DNA of 64,000 nucleotides, taken from Polytrichum commune (Eukaryota; Streptophyta; Polytrichopsida; Polytrichales; Polytrichaceae). Of the stretch, positions 49,125-61,630 are shown in pieces (positions within the stretch are counted from its first letter, which is position 1; every line of letters begins with the position of its first letter). A program made the translations under genes and the position numbers. The DNA is taken from positions 23,022,527 through 23,086,526 of the forward strand of contig OX485808.1 of the NCBI GenBank assembly GCA_950295325.1. Direction: 5' to 3'. The notes under the pieces are model-generated. The model had not been told where the DNA came from. It was given only the letters and a program-made list of their open reading frames with translations, and did no database searches.

Positions 49125-49440
49125 ATTAATCAGACACGTAGATTTGAATGATGTGTGCAGTTGGGTGTGGATCTAAGAACGGACATAAATAAGATGTGTA
49201 TAGAAGAAATTGGAGTACATGTTCAAAATTTAACAAATTCTAGGTTAACAAATTGGGGGCCTATGAGAATCATTTAATGAAACAGAGAATCTTCAAATTG
49301 AAAATAATCACAACAATCATGAGCTCCAAAATTTTATGAGGACAATAGCTAGGGGCATGACTTGGATATGCTGATTGTCTCGCACTAATCGCATGTTTCA
49401 TATCCTTAGGTGGTTCAAGGGTTGTTAACGGAACAAAAAC
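49125..49440. mobile_element. MITE-like family copy, diverged
   Basis: Markers are 'tgggtgtgg-tctaagaacgg', 'aattgggggcctatgagaatc', 'aatgaa-cagagaatcttc', 'atcatgagctccaaaatttt' and 'cgcactaatcgcatgtttca'. Both ends are eroded. Confidence 0.6.
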
Positions 49441-51529
49441 CACCAATCTGATGCCTTCTTTGGTTTCTTTGTCCTATTTTGCTTGTAGTTACTTCAATGT
49501 GTCACTGCGAGAGAACTTCAAGGCCGAAACATGCGAGAGAGTTTGTAGGAGGTGATTACTCTTAAACGAACTTTCACTATAAACTATAAATTCTTCGTCT
49601 CCACTCCATACGGATTGCACCAATAGGTTGAATGATAATTGAGGTCAAATCCACACTTCAACTACAACTACACCTTGTATGTACATGAAAGATGAACCAT
49701 GGTTGTGGTTGAAAGTGGGCCACAACCACAACCACTGGAGTAGTTGTGTGTAAACGCCGCTTCATTAGGAGCTAAGGTATGTCGTTCTACTGTGATCTCT
49801 ACAATGGAGATAACTATGTTTTTTAAATTCAATTTGATGACCCAAACCAATGACAACGAAGATAAAAGAAGAGATGGTTGGGATAGGTAAGCAGCATGTT
49901 GTTTGAGAGAGTTTCAGGGGAGGGAGCTTAGCAAACACAAAGTTTGTGGGCAATGGGAAGAGAGGTGGGAGAAACTTGTATGTATCTTGGTTGCAATAGG
50001 GACTTATCAACGAGAGTAATATATTGTTAGGTGTTCAACAAGTGGCTTTCTCTCCTTAAAGCAAGCACATCCTTAGTGAAGGAAGTGCTCACCCACCAAA
50101 ACCTACCTCCAAGAAACACCTCTAGTTGTTGTAAATGCTGATAAACAATCAAACAAACAAACAATCAATCCATTTAGTGGACCTTCTTGAAGTCTGTTCA
50201 AGATTGTCTCCAACCTCTCACCCATTTGGGCACAATGACCAGTTGTGCTTCATATCAGTTTTGGAAGTTTTCTTCCCCTATTCTTGGACTTTGGAAGTGA
50301 GATTAGGATCTTTAGATTTGCATTCACAATAGCTTTCATTTGATGCATTTATTGATGACTTAAAAAGTAGTCGTGTTGTTGCCATGATGTTGGAAGAGCT
50401 TGCAAGCACAAGATGCCACTGCACCTTACAAAATTGTTATTTAGATTGGGGGCTTGGTGATGGAGGCAATGACACATAGAGCCGCAGAAAGCGTCTCTCT
50501 ATGGGGCCAACAATGTCTACCACCACATGGCCATGCAAACACGACATTCATATATAAATCGTGATTAATGAATAGGTGAGTTGTGATGGTTTCAAACTTA
50601 TGTAATAGAGTTATTTGTAAAGTGAAGGAGATGAAACCATGGGTTTAGTCCCAAACCTCGAGTTTATGAGAATCAACACACAGTCACCCAAGTTATCTTA
50701 ATGCATAAATTACCACACACAAAGTGGTGTCAAGCTATTGAAAAAACAACTCTTTAGCTTGTCCTACAAGGATGGTTGGGCCAAGCTAGCCTTGCATAGG
50801 CCGATTTGATATTTAGGACAACAGGTCTCATGCACATGTCCAATTTTAGATCTCAAAATTGTCTCGAGGTTGAAAGGTGGAAAGAAGAGGTCCCAAAAAT
50901 TTCACCCAACTTTCAAAATGGGCTCCATTGTACAACGAGCTACCTAGCTTTTCATAGAAAGTTTTCTTAAAAGAAGAACCAATTCCGCAGTTCCTCCCTC
51001 TTTGAGATACTTTACATATTACATATTATCACATCCTCCTATGCGTAGAACATTAGTATCGCTTTAGTATGTCAAAAGAGCATTATCACACATTGCAATG
51101 AGGGTAGGCCACATGCTCAATCTTCTTAGATATTGTAGGGCATGTGGACCACACTAAATACGACTAAAAACTTTGACTTAAAACTCGACTATGGAAGAAC
51201 AACGTACATATTTGTAACTACCGCTAGTAGCAACGGCCAAAGGTAGTACATCCAAATATGTAAGTTATGGCCAACAACACAGCCTACTTTAATGGATACC
51301 AAGCAACTTCATGCAACTTTGTAGCAAGTGACTAGTATATTGTATTGAAGAGGCCAACTACTCGGGAAGTGGGTGTTTATTTGCATAGGGTTGAGGGGGT
51401 TGAGATCCAATCAAAAAGTGCCACATGATCCGAATAAAGGCCTCGATAACAAGACAAAACAAGTAAACAAGCCCTAGGATTGCACTCAACAAACTTGTTG
51501 AGAATGTTCCAAAGTTGCCAAAATTCCCT

Positions 51530-52120
51530 TTGTCGGGCCAAGGAATTGTGCCTTTGTGGGCGTGACCGAACCCAAATTAAATTCTAGTCAAATAAGTGAA
51601 GATAAAAAATAAAAACCTCACCCATGAATAGTGGACTCTTGGGGACTCTTTTGAACCCCATGCACAAACCTCTCCCCTAACATAATGCTTGACAAGCATG
51701 TCTCTTTGATTGGTTGTGATGATCACTTAGAGGACAAATGTGTCAAAGGGGGAAGGGGAAGAACGGGTGATCCTCTACACACATGGTCTCGGTTTTTTTA
51801 GTGTGTATCATGTAGAGTATGGGTGGATTTTATGGGGCAAGGAATTGTGCCTTTGTGGGTGTGACCGAATCCAAGTCAAACCCTAATAAAATAAGTGAAG
51901 ACAAAAAAGAACCTCACCCTTGGGGACTCTTTTGGACCTCACACATGAACCTCCTCTAACATAATGCTTTACAAGTATGGCTCTTTGATTGGTTGTGAAG
52001 ATCACTTAGAGCGTAAATGGATCAAAGGGGGAAGGGGAAGAACGGGGGTGATCCTTTACATACGTGGTCTTGTTTTTCTACGTTTTTATCACGTAGATTA
52101 TGGGTAGATTTTATCTACTA
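51530..52120 (+). repeat. Direct tandem duplication, two ~300 bp copies
   Basis: The segment from 'caaggaattgtgcctttgtg' through 'aacataatgctt', 'tctttgattggttgtgatga', 'gggggaaggggaagaacggg' and 'gtgggtggattttat' occurs at about 51537-51835 and again from 51838 to 52115, with an internal ~25 bp deletion in the second copy. Identity is high, so the event is fairly recent. No ORF spans it. Confidence 0.85.
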
Positions 52121-52793
52121 GATTTTTGTCATTTAGGAACATACAATTCAATTCCTTTGTTGAATAGTCGCCATATACTTGTACTAGGCAATTGTGAACA
52201 TTATTTTTTGTGATAGTTGTCGGGGGGGGGGGGGGGGGGAGGATCACTTCTCAAGAAGATTGATCACCTACAAAGTTGCCAACATCATGTACATGTAACA
52301 TTAAGAATTTTGGGTTTTCCTCAAAAATGCATGACCTATGCAATATGGGGTTGCCATCCACTTTATATATGGTATGTTCTCTATCGTGAAGACTTTGTGT
52401 ATATCTTGGTAGGTTTTTGACATTTTCGGGGATCTCATTTCATTTTATTTTGCTTTGACGACCTTGGTTATCCTATGCATCATTCAATTTAGTTACATTT
52501 GTTATGATTGTCCAAAGGATGCGCACATGATCTAGTTACAAGTCTCTAACCAAATTCTTCTAAATTTATCCCTATTTCTCATACCCTCATTGACCCTTGT
52601 TCTCATTGTTTGTTGTTACTAGTTAATTTCTAAATATTTATGGAGGTTTCCCCACAAAGACCCCAAATAGAATAAGACCCACCTATTATTATTACTATGA
52701 GACGACTAGAATCAACATACCATTATTCAGCCACGTGGGCTAGTTCCATTGACCTTGGAATAAAGCAACCACATCATGTCCCCCCCCAAAAAA

Positions 52794-52815
52794 TAATAAT
52801 AATAATAATAATAAT
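52794..52815. repeat. (AAT)n microsatellite
   Basis: Seven or so AAT/ATA units follow a C-run and A-run. No further feature is attached. Confidence 0.85.
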
Positions 52816-53659
52816 ATCATTCAATAATTGTTCATACATTCATGTCAACAATTGAAATATGGGTGGAGTTATATTCCTGGCATTATTCACAAGAAGCACT
52901 GTTCATCCCAACATTATTCGTTGAAAATACTCCCAGGGGTGCACCTTTCATAACATGTACAAGTACAAATGAGGGTAGAAAAGGAGTATTGATTTGAATT
53001 TTGTTGTACTAAGTATACATATGGTACACAAATTGTAGCTTGTAGTTGTTTACATGCATGAAGGACCTCTAAAAATATTCAACATTTGTACTTGTATAGT
53101 AGCATCACTAGACTTCATGGGATATGTATTAAACGTTGGATGAAACGAGGATGTATAAGTTTCTCATTTCCCTTATTTCATTCATGCATGTATGGAAGAG
53201 GTAATATTAGGGTTTTGGAAGGGGTCATTAAGTTGAGAACGAACCCACTTCTTGCTTGGGGTTGCAAGAGGAACAGGCAACGCTACTTTGTGGAGGTTGA
53301 TCAAGGGGGATGCGGATGGTTAATGCAAGTAGTGTTTACATGCATGATTTAGAAATTAGGTCTTGTCACAAGGACCAGTAGAAAAGTTCGTTGAAATTAC
53401 AAAGGTGTTCAAAACTCCTCCTTCCTCATTCATTTATAAGTTTCATATAGCCCCTACCTCCTCATGGGAGCTTGTCAAATCAATATTTTTGTGTATTGGA
53501 TTGTGGAAGCAACAATAGGAATTTATAGATAAAATATTCCATTAATTAAATTCTTGGTTTTGAATAGAGAGCATAATGCTTGTCTTGTCTCCGAACTAAG
53601 TTGTGGCTATTACATAAGCGTGCAAGGTAGAGATCAATTAACAAATGGAATAAAATGGG

Positions 53660-54010
53660 TCAAGTAGCTTTTATTTGTTCAAGATGCTTTGAGTTTTGGA
53701 TGCTATCAGAACTACAAGATGCAAGCAAGGAAATTGTAGACAATAACACACATGAGGCTAGAATCATCAAAAATGTGGTAGACCCAAAAAAACAACTCCA
53801 ACTATGGTTTGGTTTGTTGGGAGGGTCTAGAAGATGCGTAGCAAATTTGGTAATCGTTGGGTGGAGTATAGGGATCCAATTGACTTGATATACTATCCAT
53901 CAAACATGGACATTGGCTTATGCCCAAGGGGTGGACTCTTCATTGGTAACCTAAACGACGTGTGTAGGTCACTGTGAAATAAAACCCCCTATATCCGAGA
54001 AGTTTATAGA
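53660..54010 (+). pseudogene. Decayed transposon-type ORF (family unknown), copy 2
   Basis: The part from about 53808 to 53925 matches 18885-19005 at high identity ('aatcgttgggtggagtatag', 'atccatcaaacatgga'). The following part ('gactcttcattgg-aacct', 'aaaccccctat') matches 20490-20590. Here the two blocks are adjacent, while in copy 1 they are about 1.5 kb apart. The frame shifts several times, so this is a dead coding remnant. Confidence 0.5.
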
Positions 54011-55174
54011 GAAGAACAAATGTCTACGTACTAATGGCATGCTAGAATATGGACTCATTATTTATACTAAGTTGTTTTTGGTTTAATGTGATAAATGCCT
54101 CCAATACACATACAAAATAAGAATCATTTATCAAATAGGCCTTTATTACTTCTAAATCCACTTTCATTTTCCAACGAGAAAGTCATTGAAGGTTTTTTTT
54201 CATCCATAACATGTAACTCAACGATTACACCAAACAAACAAAGACAAGAGCACAATAACTTAGCCACAATCCAAAGAGAAAAACTCAAGGAAGCCCATGA
54301 GCACTCCAAGAGCCTAAGGTTTGTAAACTAAAAAAATTTGAAAAATGCAAATGCAAACCCTAGTAAGAATGGACAAGGTAGTCATTGAGGACTTTTACCA
54401 TATGATAACAATGAATGAAAACGTAAATTGGGTCTAAACTAACACATCTAATGTCAAATTTTCTCTAAACCTTAGCCATCTTGGTATGTTTGTGATCCCT
54501 CACAAGGGGTCCATCGCTCATGACATGTTCAAACTAATGGGAGTGTGCACATTAAGCCATTGTTTGAGACTTTTGCATACATATTGCACATAGGGGTCCA
54601 ATGTTGTTTTTCTTCCATTCCAATTAGGTGCCCAAGATATTTGTTTCATAAGAGTGTATGTAGATGTGTGACATTGTAGTGCCCAAAATTTGATTGAATA
54701 ATTCATTGGACATGTCTTATGTGTCTTGTTATGCCATTGTGTCTAGTCCTTGTGCCACATACAAACTAACATCGATGTAAAATGGGTTGTTATTTGAAGC
54801 ATTCATGTACGTGGTGCAAGTAACATGTTTGTATAGGATTTCTATGTTGTGTGCCTCTAAAATGGTATTGAAATTTTGGGAACTAGATGTGGATGTTCAA
54901 CGATATGTTCTAAGGTTTACATGAAGGTTTGACAACAAAGCCATCGGTTTTGCCAATATGGTTATTGTCATCGCTTTGGTAATGGAGATTTTTATGGGAT
55001 TAGGGTTTATGTGTGTTTAGGATTGTATTGCATTGGGTGTTGTGGTGTTGTGCCTATGTCGTCTCCCCCCTTTCGAATTGGTTTGCCATCTCTTGGCCCC
55101 ACATGTAGATGGAGAATTTGGCACTCCTCTTTTCTTCACCGCAAAGGGTGTTGACCTCGAGGTTCCAATACTCC

Positions 55175-57093
55175 AAACCTTGGACAACGAACTAAGTGGG
55201 CAGTTATTTAGCTAGCTAAAAGCTCCGACTAGCTAAAGCTATGCAGGAATTCGGTCTCTCAAAACAACACCTAGCTAAAACTAAGTGCCATGATCTAGGC
55301 GAGGAAAGTTAGCTAGCTGAAGTTAGTTAATAGCTAGTTGGAATCTGAATGTGATCTCGGTGGAATAATGATGCCATTGCATCCAAACGATCATCTCTTA
55401 GACTTGGACTCGTTGAATTAGTGACGTTTTTGAAATTGAGCTTGAGCTTGATTCCTAATAATTCAATAGATGTTGCAAAATCTCCAATTTGGAATACCTT
55501 GATTCCATCTCATCTTGAATTGCCAAATGATATTGACGATTCCGAATATAATGAAAATGAAGAACATGATGACGAAGAAGAAGAACATGATGATGAAGAT
55601 GATGATCTATCATCACTGCTAGTCGAAAGTGAGTGTAAGGTAACTAGAAATATTGATGGATGATTAAATATTCTAACCATATGTGCCAGTGTGTAAGCAA
55701 AGGATGATGGGAGCTAGACAACTCATCATCCTTTGCTAGAGTTGATGAGTTAGACTCGAGTTAGACAACTCCAAATGGACAACATGTGCAATGTTTTGTT
55801 AGACAGCTCCACATTTAGTGCATTTGAATCAGACCATTCCATATTGAGAACATGTGCACATGAATTAGACAACTCTCGATGAGGTGCACTGGAGTTAGAC
55901 CACTTCAAATTTGGAAAGATGAATGTTATTCATTGGAGTTAGACAACTGTCAATGAATAGATAGATCTAGTTGGAATTAAACAATTCCAACTAGAAGAAT
56001 GATATTGAGTTAAAAGATGGAAGAAGGTTCTAGAAGAACCAAAGGTAGAAGATTCATAATAGAACTAAGAGATAGAGCTATGAATAGAATATTTTTACTA
56101 TATGTGAAAATAGAAGTAAAAGTAGTGCCTTTGGCATAACATGCGACTCGGAGGAGGAGAAAAGAATTTTTTTGTCTCTCTCCTGTGGTCGGGTCGTTGA
56201 GCTTAGACAAAGACCTACTTGGTCTACGATTGTAATTTGACGTTACAGGGAAAATAAATTGAGTTTTCAACTCATCGGTTTGATTGATAATTGTTAGTGT
56301 GAAAGTTGGTGACAAACTTGTGAGAGGTTTGTTTCAGTGAGGAACCAACTATACGTGTTGATTTTAAGCCTTTCAATTTCCTTGTGCAACAACATGAAAA
56401 TACAAAGCCAGCCACAAGGAGGTCACTCCATTGTAAAGGTAAACAACCACGTGCGAACACTTTACATGTACAAAATCCTACTTTTTACATAAAGCATCAC
56501 CAAAATGGGTCAAACTTTTATCAATTATTTTTCATTAGTAGATATACATGGTACCTATTACATAGTAAAAAATGGTAACTAAATTTGATTACTTGTTTCT
56601 TTTTTATAAAACATACCGTTTCTAATTAGAATGACGCATAATTGAACTAAACAAATTTACTAAAAGAATGAAGATGAAAAAAAACATATTAAATATATAT
56701 ATATACTATAAATGATTATGTATATGTAGAAAAATATCATAAATTTAAAAAAAAAATTGGCATGTAATATAGGGGTGGCAAACTTTGTTCGCATGTGGTG
56801 TTCAACTTGACAATGAAGTGACCTCCCCGTGACGCCAACCAAGAGTAATACAACCAAATATATGTTGTTTGGTTTCGTTTGGATGGATTTCTCTCTGGCT
56901 GAAATGAATATGCATGTCACAAAACTTTTTAGCGAGTCGAGCTAAGTGAAAATGAGAGTTCCAGAAAAGTTAGTTAGCTAAAGCTAAAGAAGAATCCTAG
57001 GTTCAATGACTTAGCTAGTTAAAGCTAAGTGACAAATAAAGGCCTGGGAAATTTAGCTAGGTGATGCTAGTTGGCCAGTTGTCCAAGGTCTAT
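55175..57093. mobile_element. Probable non-autonomous hAT-like element, 1.9 kb, with nested insertion
   Basis: The termini carry an inverted ACCTTGGACAAC-like repeat (left near 55178-55188, right ending near 57088). Both sides are flanked by the identical 8-mer AATACTCC (55167-55174 and 57094-57101), and an 8-bp duplication is typical of hAT elements. Just inside both ends are clusters of 'tagctagcta'-like motifs (55205-55345 and 56930-57075) in inverted arrangement, resembling subterminal transposase-binding motifs. An acidic Asp/Glu-rich open frame (55421-55663, no ATG) lies near the left end. No complete transposase is present. Confidence 0.55.
56418..56826. mobile_element. Small TIR element (409 bp) nested in the hAT-like element
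   Basis: The 42-base ends starting GGAGGTCACTCCATTGT are inverted copies with about six mismatches. The interior is very AT-rich without coding potential. No clear target duplication could be identified, so the superfamily is left open. Confidence 0.6.
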
Positions 57094-57212
57094 AATACTC
57101 CCACCATGTATGAGGGCATTGTGATTTCTTATGGGTGATGCTGGAAGAAAGTTGCGACATTTTCTCTAGTTGTCACCCCCTCCATACCACGTACAAACTA
57201 AAGTGAGTGTAA

Positions 57213-57480
57213 GGGCCACTCACACACAAGGTTGAAGGCCCATGACCATGGCAATGTAAGAGCTCTCATTGGTTCAAAAAGGCAGAGACCGTCCAAGTTC
57301 ATTTTACACTAGGAGGTGAAGGCCTAAAGGCCCCCAAAAAAGTTTGTGGATGAAAAATCTATATGGAATCCTACATGGTAGGTTGTGGATAAGGGGTGCA
57401 TGGTCTGCCAAGATTTGTGTGAGCCCCACCTCCAAGAGGTAGGCCTAACGCAAATTACAGTAGACCATGGCAGTGAAACA
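57213..57480. mobile_element. Truncated Tourist-like MITE
   Basis: It begins TAA|GGGCCACTCACACAC and shares interior blocks ('ggcccatgacca', 'ttcatttggcc'-type arms, 'aatcctacatgg', 'gtgagccccacctccaa') with the element at 40975-41488. The right end is not found. Confidence 0.5.
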
Positions 57481-57965
57481 AATATCAATGGCTGCCATGA
57501 TTATTATAATATATTTCCAATAATAATTTTTTTAGGGCAAACTAGTTAATAAGATTCAGATGGCCGTTTCTTTCGAATGTTCAAAAGTCAAAGTTCTTAG
57601 AGTTTGTTGTATGTGTGATTGATGTAGACAAATTTTTTTAATGAATTTTTTTTATAATTTTTTTTTCTTCAATGGCATGATTATCACAAGATAGGAATGG
57701 TTCAAAAACCCAACAATGGAGCCAAAATTCTCCTTGGCTATCCCGGAATCAACCACAATTTAGATTGCACAAACCATCACTAGGGAGTAGGAATTTCAAT
57801 AATTTTCAGTTGTTCAATGATGATGATGTAGAAGTGATTGGAATTCAAATGCTGCAAAATATGTAGGGTAGTAGAGATATGAGCATGAGAGGAGAGGTAG
57901 ACGATACTACTAGGATGAAGTTTATATTGGCAAGAAAAACAGAAACGGAAATCGAATGGAGCACT

Positions 57966-57966
<1 letters not shown>

Positions 57967-57999
<33 letters not shown>
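57967..57999 (+). repeat. Poly(A) run of about 33
   Basis: An uninterrupted A-run. It might mark the 3' end of a retroposed sequence to its left, but I found no target duplication or recognisable source gene. Confidence 0.85.
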
Positions 58000-58001
<2 letters not shown>

Positions 58002-58017
58002 TTCGGAAGGTAAAGAA

Positions 58018-58115
58018 TAAGCCCATATTAAATGGTCAGATTATGAGATCAAAACTTTCATAGCCATTTGCGGTGAGATAGAAGAAGTATTTGCAAAATT
58101 TGCAAAAAAAAAAAA
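58018..58115 (+). pseudogene. Myb/SANT-like fragment, probably from a PIF/Harbinger element
   Basis: The frame starting near 58030 reads KWSDYEIKTFIAICGEIEEV before an A-rich tract disrupts it. A Trp-Ser-Asp/Glu-x-Glu start followed by a hydrophobic helix is typical of the SANT/trihelix DNA-binding domain found in ORF1 of PIF/Harbinger elements. The transposase remnant of that superfamily is 1.3 kb away on the other strand, which supports the assignment. A host trihelix gene relic is an alternative. Confidence 0.4.
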
Positions 58116-58209
58116 GATATGAATTAAAGCATTAGATTCATTGATGTTCATTTCAAAATGATTAATTGAATAAAAAAACAAAATAATAGATACAAATTGG
58201 ACCAATTAA

Positions 58210-58375
58210 GCCTTCTTAAAGGCCTTGATCTTTGTTTCTTGCCTTGGGCCCCGCCTCCCTTTCCCCCACTGAGGGCTTGGGCATTTCGGCGGGATCGAAA
58301 ATTGAACTCAGAATCTCGTGGTTATATGGGGATGCCTTAGAGCTTTTTTTGACCACAATGTTCCTCCCCTCAAGT
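58210..58375 (-). mobile_element. tRNA-derived SINE fragment
   Basis: On the - strand there is a Pol III B-box-like GAGTTCAATTTTCGATCCC, preceded by an A-box-like, T/A-expanded 'tggtcaaaaaaagctctaag' and the segment 'catccccatataaccacgag', a layout typical of tRNA-derived plant SINEs. No target duplication was recognised. Called on motif layout only. Confidence 0.45.
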
Positions 58376-59399
58376 TGATAAAGTTTCTAGCATATAGTAT
58401 TTAATCTCATTGTATTGTATTCTGAAAATTCATTGCTATTGTATTATGAAATATATTGGTTGTATGTAAACATGAATAAATGCTTGGATCAAATTACATG
58501 CTCGTATAATATCTAATTTGCGCAATTTTGGAAGAACTTGGCTGGCATGTAAGATAAAATATAAAATTACATTGATGTGGTATAAAAATAATAAGTGTTC
58601 AAATGAAATTTCAAGTCATAATAAACAAGAGTATCAGTACTATGAGCAGATGGATGTATGGATTGGGCAATGTACAAGTGTATGAAATCAGATACCAACA
58701 AATGCTCAAAAAAATGATGACCATCAGAATATGCAAATCAGACAATAAAATTCACCTCCAAGCACTACAAAGGACAAAAAGAAGAAACTTCAAGACAAAA
58801 TGGAAGGCTTTTTAAAACAAGTAGTTAGTAGTTCTTACAATTTTATTGTATTATTTCACGCAATAAAAATTTTATTGAAAAATATGACAACCATTGTACA
58901 AAAGTTGTAATTATTCATTTATATAATAATTAGTATCCATATCTTAAAATTATAGGTTTGAATATTTTTTAAGCTTAATTTGCCACAAATGTTTGGCTAT
59001 TGCTATATAGCTTCTAGCAATAAATCTTCGTGTTTTTCTTTTTTTGTCAAGAAAATTTCAGTATCTTTGTCAACATTTTCTATTCTTCTTGCATTGTTTT
59101 CTATGATACTGTTTTTCTGACCTCGACTATTACTGCTAATTTAGCCTTCAGTTCTTATCATTCTCTCAATAATCTAATATTTATACATCTATTCAATTCT
59201 CTTTGTGTTTTTCCTATCCATTTCATATCAAATTTGTCCTTCCGAGTTGTACACATATTGTATACCACAATATATATAGCAACTATATCAATCATATGTC
59301 GTAATGGTACATCAGCTTCTCTTATAATGATTTTTCATTTGCTTTTCAAGATTTTGAAAGCACGTCCTACACACATACGAGTATAATTTTAAATGAGAA

Positions 59400-59740
59400 T
59401 TTAATTTATTTATAACCTTTCAAACCTTTAGCACATCTTTTGAATGGGCTAAAATCCACGGCCGCATTGGATATGCGCAATTTCCAATCAACTTAAAAAA
59501 TAAAATTTTGTCTTTAATGCAATGTCTTCCAACTTTTGTTAAATCTAAATAATATCCAATTGTGCATACTTCATGCCCATCCAAATTCATAATCCCAAAA
59601 GACACATTTTACATCTAGTATACCTTGCAATAAAGCCAAATGAAAAGACTTTCTGCAATAATATTTTTTTCCCTCCAATTATAGGTGCAAAAATTGGAAT
59701 GTGAGAGCCATCGATTGCTCCTATAATATGAGGAATTCTA
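59400..59740 (-). pseudogene. PIF/Harbinger transposase (DDE_Tnp_4) remnant
   Basis: Reading right to left on -, the frame at 59736-59587 gives RIPHIIGAIDGSHIPIFAP, the conserved block around the first catalytic Asp of HARBI1/PIF nucleases. It continues after frame changes as FWDYEFGWA-stop-SMHNWILF, where the family has a G-S-x-H-D block, then LIGNCAYPMRPWIL, the conserved region after the second Asp. The second Asp is replaced by Asn, there is an in-frame stop and at least two frameshifts, so the gene is dead. The 5' part of the transposase is replaced by unrelated GC-rich sequence from about 59745. Confidence 0.8.
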
Positions 59741-59744
59741 TAAA

Positions 59745-60190
59745 GGGTGTCGCGCACCTCTCCATGAGGAGTGGCCGCGACACCATGGGCACAAGGGGGA
59801 CCCCGGAGTGACACCCGGGGACTTGTGGCGCCGTTGGTGAGAGGGCCCAAGTGATTCTGTGGGTGAGGGCCCCGGGCGTTGGGAACGCCTCCCACCACGG
59901 AGACTAAGAGGCACAAGGGTAAGGCCATGAGCTATGCGTAGCTTATGGCATGTAGATTCTAGAATGCTCAAGAACACCTCAATTGGAGGTGTGAGCTAGG
60001 AGTTATGGCAATTTGAGTGGGGCGCTGTCCTGGGATAGCGCCCTGGTACAACAGTGGCCTGGGAGTGGCTCACGGGACTGACAAGGTTTGAACAGGCATA
60101 GCTTCCTCAATACTTGCCCAAATGCGGCAAGTGAGGAGTCCATCGGCATCTACGTGAAGCATGGATGAAGATGGAGTGGTTGCTTGTTAG
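59745..60190. other. GC-rich stretch without a clear gene
   Basis: This segment is visibly richer in G and C than its neighbours, with open frames on the - strand overlapping in two phases and no domain. It separates the Harbinger and LINE remnants and may be an insertion into one of them. Confidence 0.4.
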
Positions 60191-60194
60191 CATC

Positions 60195-61250
60195 AGAGAT
60201 CACATAAGGAAGTTATGATGGTCTGAAGAGTAATGCCCCATTGAAGGTGCCAAAGCTTGATTTTCTTAACAAAATCCTTGGGAATCCTTTCCCCAAAGAG
60301 AGCTTGTTTCCAATGAAAACTATCATAATTGCCCCCACAAAGCTCATGCATGATGAAAATAGCCCACCTCCATGCTCTTTGGGCTTGGATGTTTTCCCCA
60401 AACTTATGCTTAATTGATTCACTTGTGTTGAGAAGGCAAAAAAATACACTACTCGGAGATAGAGGTTGAAGTGATGCGAGCTCACCACTCATTAACCGCG
60501 ACTGCCTTGTGCCATATGGACCACATAAAAACGGCCTCTTTGCCAAAGCGCGCAAGATCCCAAATTTGTGATGAGTAGAACCAATAGTTCCCTAGGAAAT
60601 AACCTTGCCACTTGTCCCCTCCTCAAGTTGTGTCCGAAATCATGTTAATAACTGAGTCTCTACCAAGCTTCGTGGTATAGTTAAGAAAGTGAAGACCATC
60701 GGCCCAAATCCCATCCGAGCATGGCAATTTTGCCATAGAAGAATGTATTTCCACTTTCTTCTATCTTCTAGTGGTATGAATGATTTTAACATGATGGAAG
60801 AAACATGTCATATCGCCTGTTGGTTTCTCCCATTCACTAAGGTATCTAAAATATGTGTCCATTGTAGAACACTTATCTAGAAGAGGCAAAGAAAGGTGAT
60901 GTTGGTGCACACATGAGGGAGTAAATTCAACCGAGCTTCGAGAACAAAGGCCGGATCCTCTGCGCCTTCAATGTAAAATCCAACCCATTGTCCCATATGA
61001 GTAACAAACGAATCATCCTCAAGCCTATGCCTACAAAGGTCTATGATTTTGGTGGTGAGTAAGGAAAGGGGAGTTCGTACATGCCTTTAGCCATTGTTAT
61101 CCAAGCTTTGTTGATATGACCTCAAACCGTAGACCTAGAGTAGCCTTGGTGTTGCTTACTTGTGAACCAATCCAAGCTGAACCCCAGCTTCTTCCTCTTT
61201 GCAAGTTAAATCTAGCCAGTATGTACCTAAGGATAAGCTAGCGGTCGCAT
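60195..61250 (-). pseudogene. LINE (non-LTR retrotransposon) pol remnant with zinc-binding RT (zf-RVT) tail
   Basis: Translated on - with frame changes, the region gives protein-like blocks in order: LLTTKIIDLCRHRLEDDSF and EDPAFVLEARLNLLPHVC (about 61060-60920), RKWKYILLWQNCHARMGFGP (about 60765-60705), NTSESIKHKFGENIQAQRAW (zf-RVT-like, where the family expects C-x2-C and H-x4-C) and IKLWHLQWGITLQTI (family W-H-L-R-G-x-x-L-W-x-I-W). The zinc ligands are partly lost and several stops interrupt it. Recognition is by pattern; the family is inferred. Confidence 0.55.
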
Positions 61251-61630
61251 TTGCCCAATTCCATTGCCTTCATTGTCCACTTATAGAGATTGATGCTCTT
61301 GGCGGCTTCATGTATCAGTGACTTGCCTATAATCAATTCCTACCTACCAGTTTGTACATGTGAATGCACTTGCCCTACTACCGACATGCAAATACATGCT
61401 AAACCCTTGCCTTCCAAACCCCACACTGGCACGCACTTGCACTCTTCTCAACAACTTTTACTTAGCAGTTTCCTCTATGGCCCTCCGGTTAAACGTCTCA
61501 GGCCATTTTATTTTGTATTCACCATTATAGATTTGGAAATAGGTGCAAGCTAACACAACTGACTAATATTATGAAATCGTCGAGTTTTTGACAAACATAT
61601 TTTTCTGATTGTCTTCTTGTTCAATGGATT
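61250..61630. other. Unassigned stretch between LINE remnant and inverted-repeat elements
   Basis: An 87-codon open frame on + (61290-61553) has no recognisable features. Nothing else is seen. Confidence 0.35.

Larger units (their letters stand above)
49450..53650. other. Gene-free stretch containing one tandem duplication
   Basis: No gene is supported. The region contains the duplication at 51530-52120, a G-run near 52219-52239 and an (AAT)n microsatellite near 52794-52815. Remaining open frames are short and carry no domain. Confidence 0.4.
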
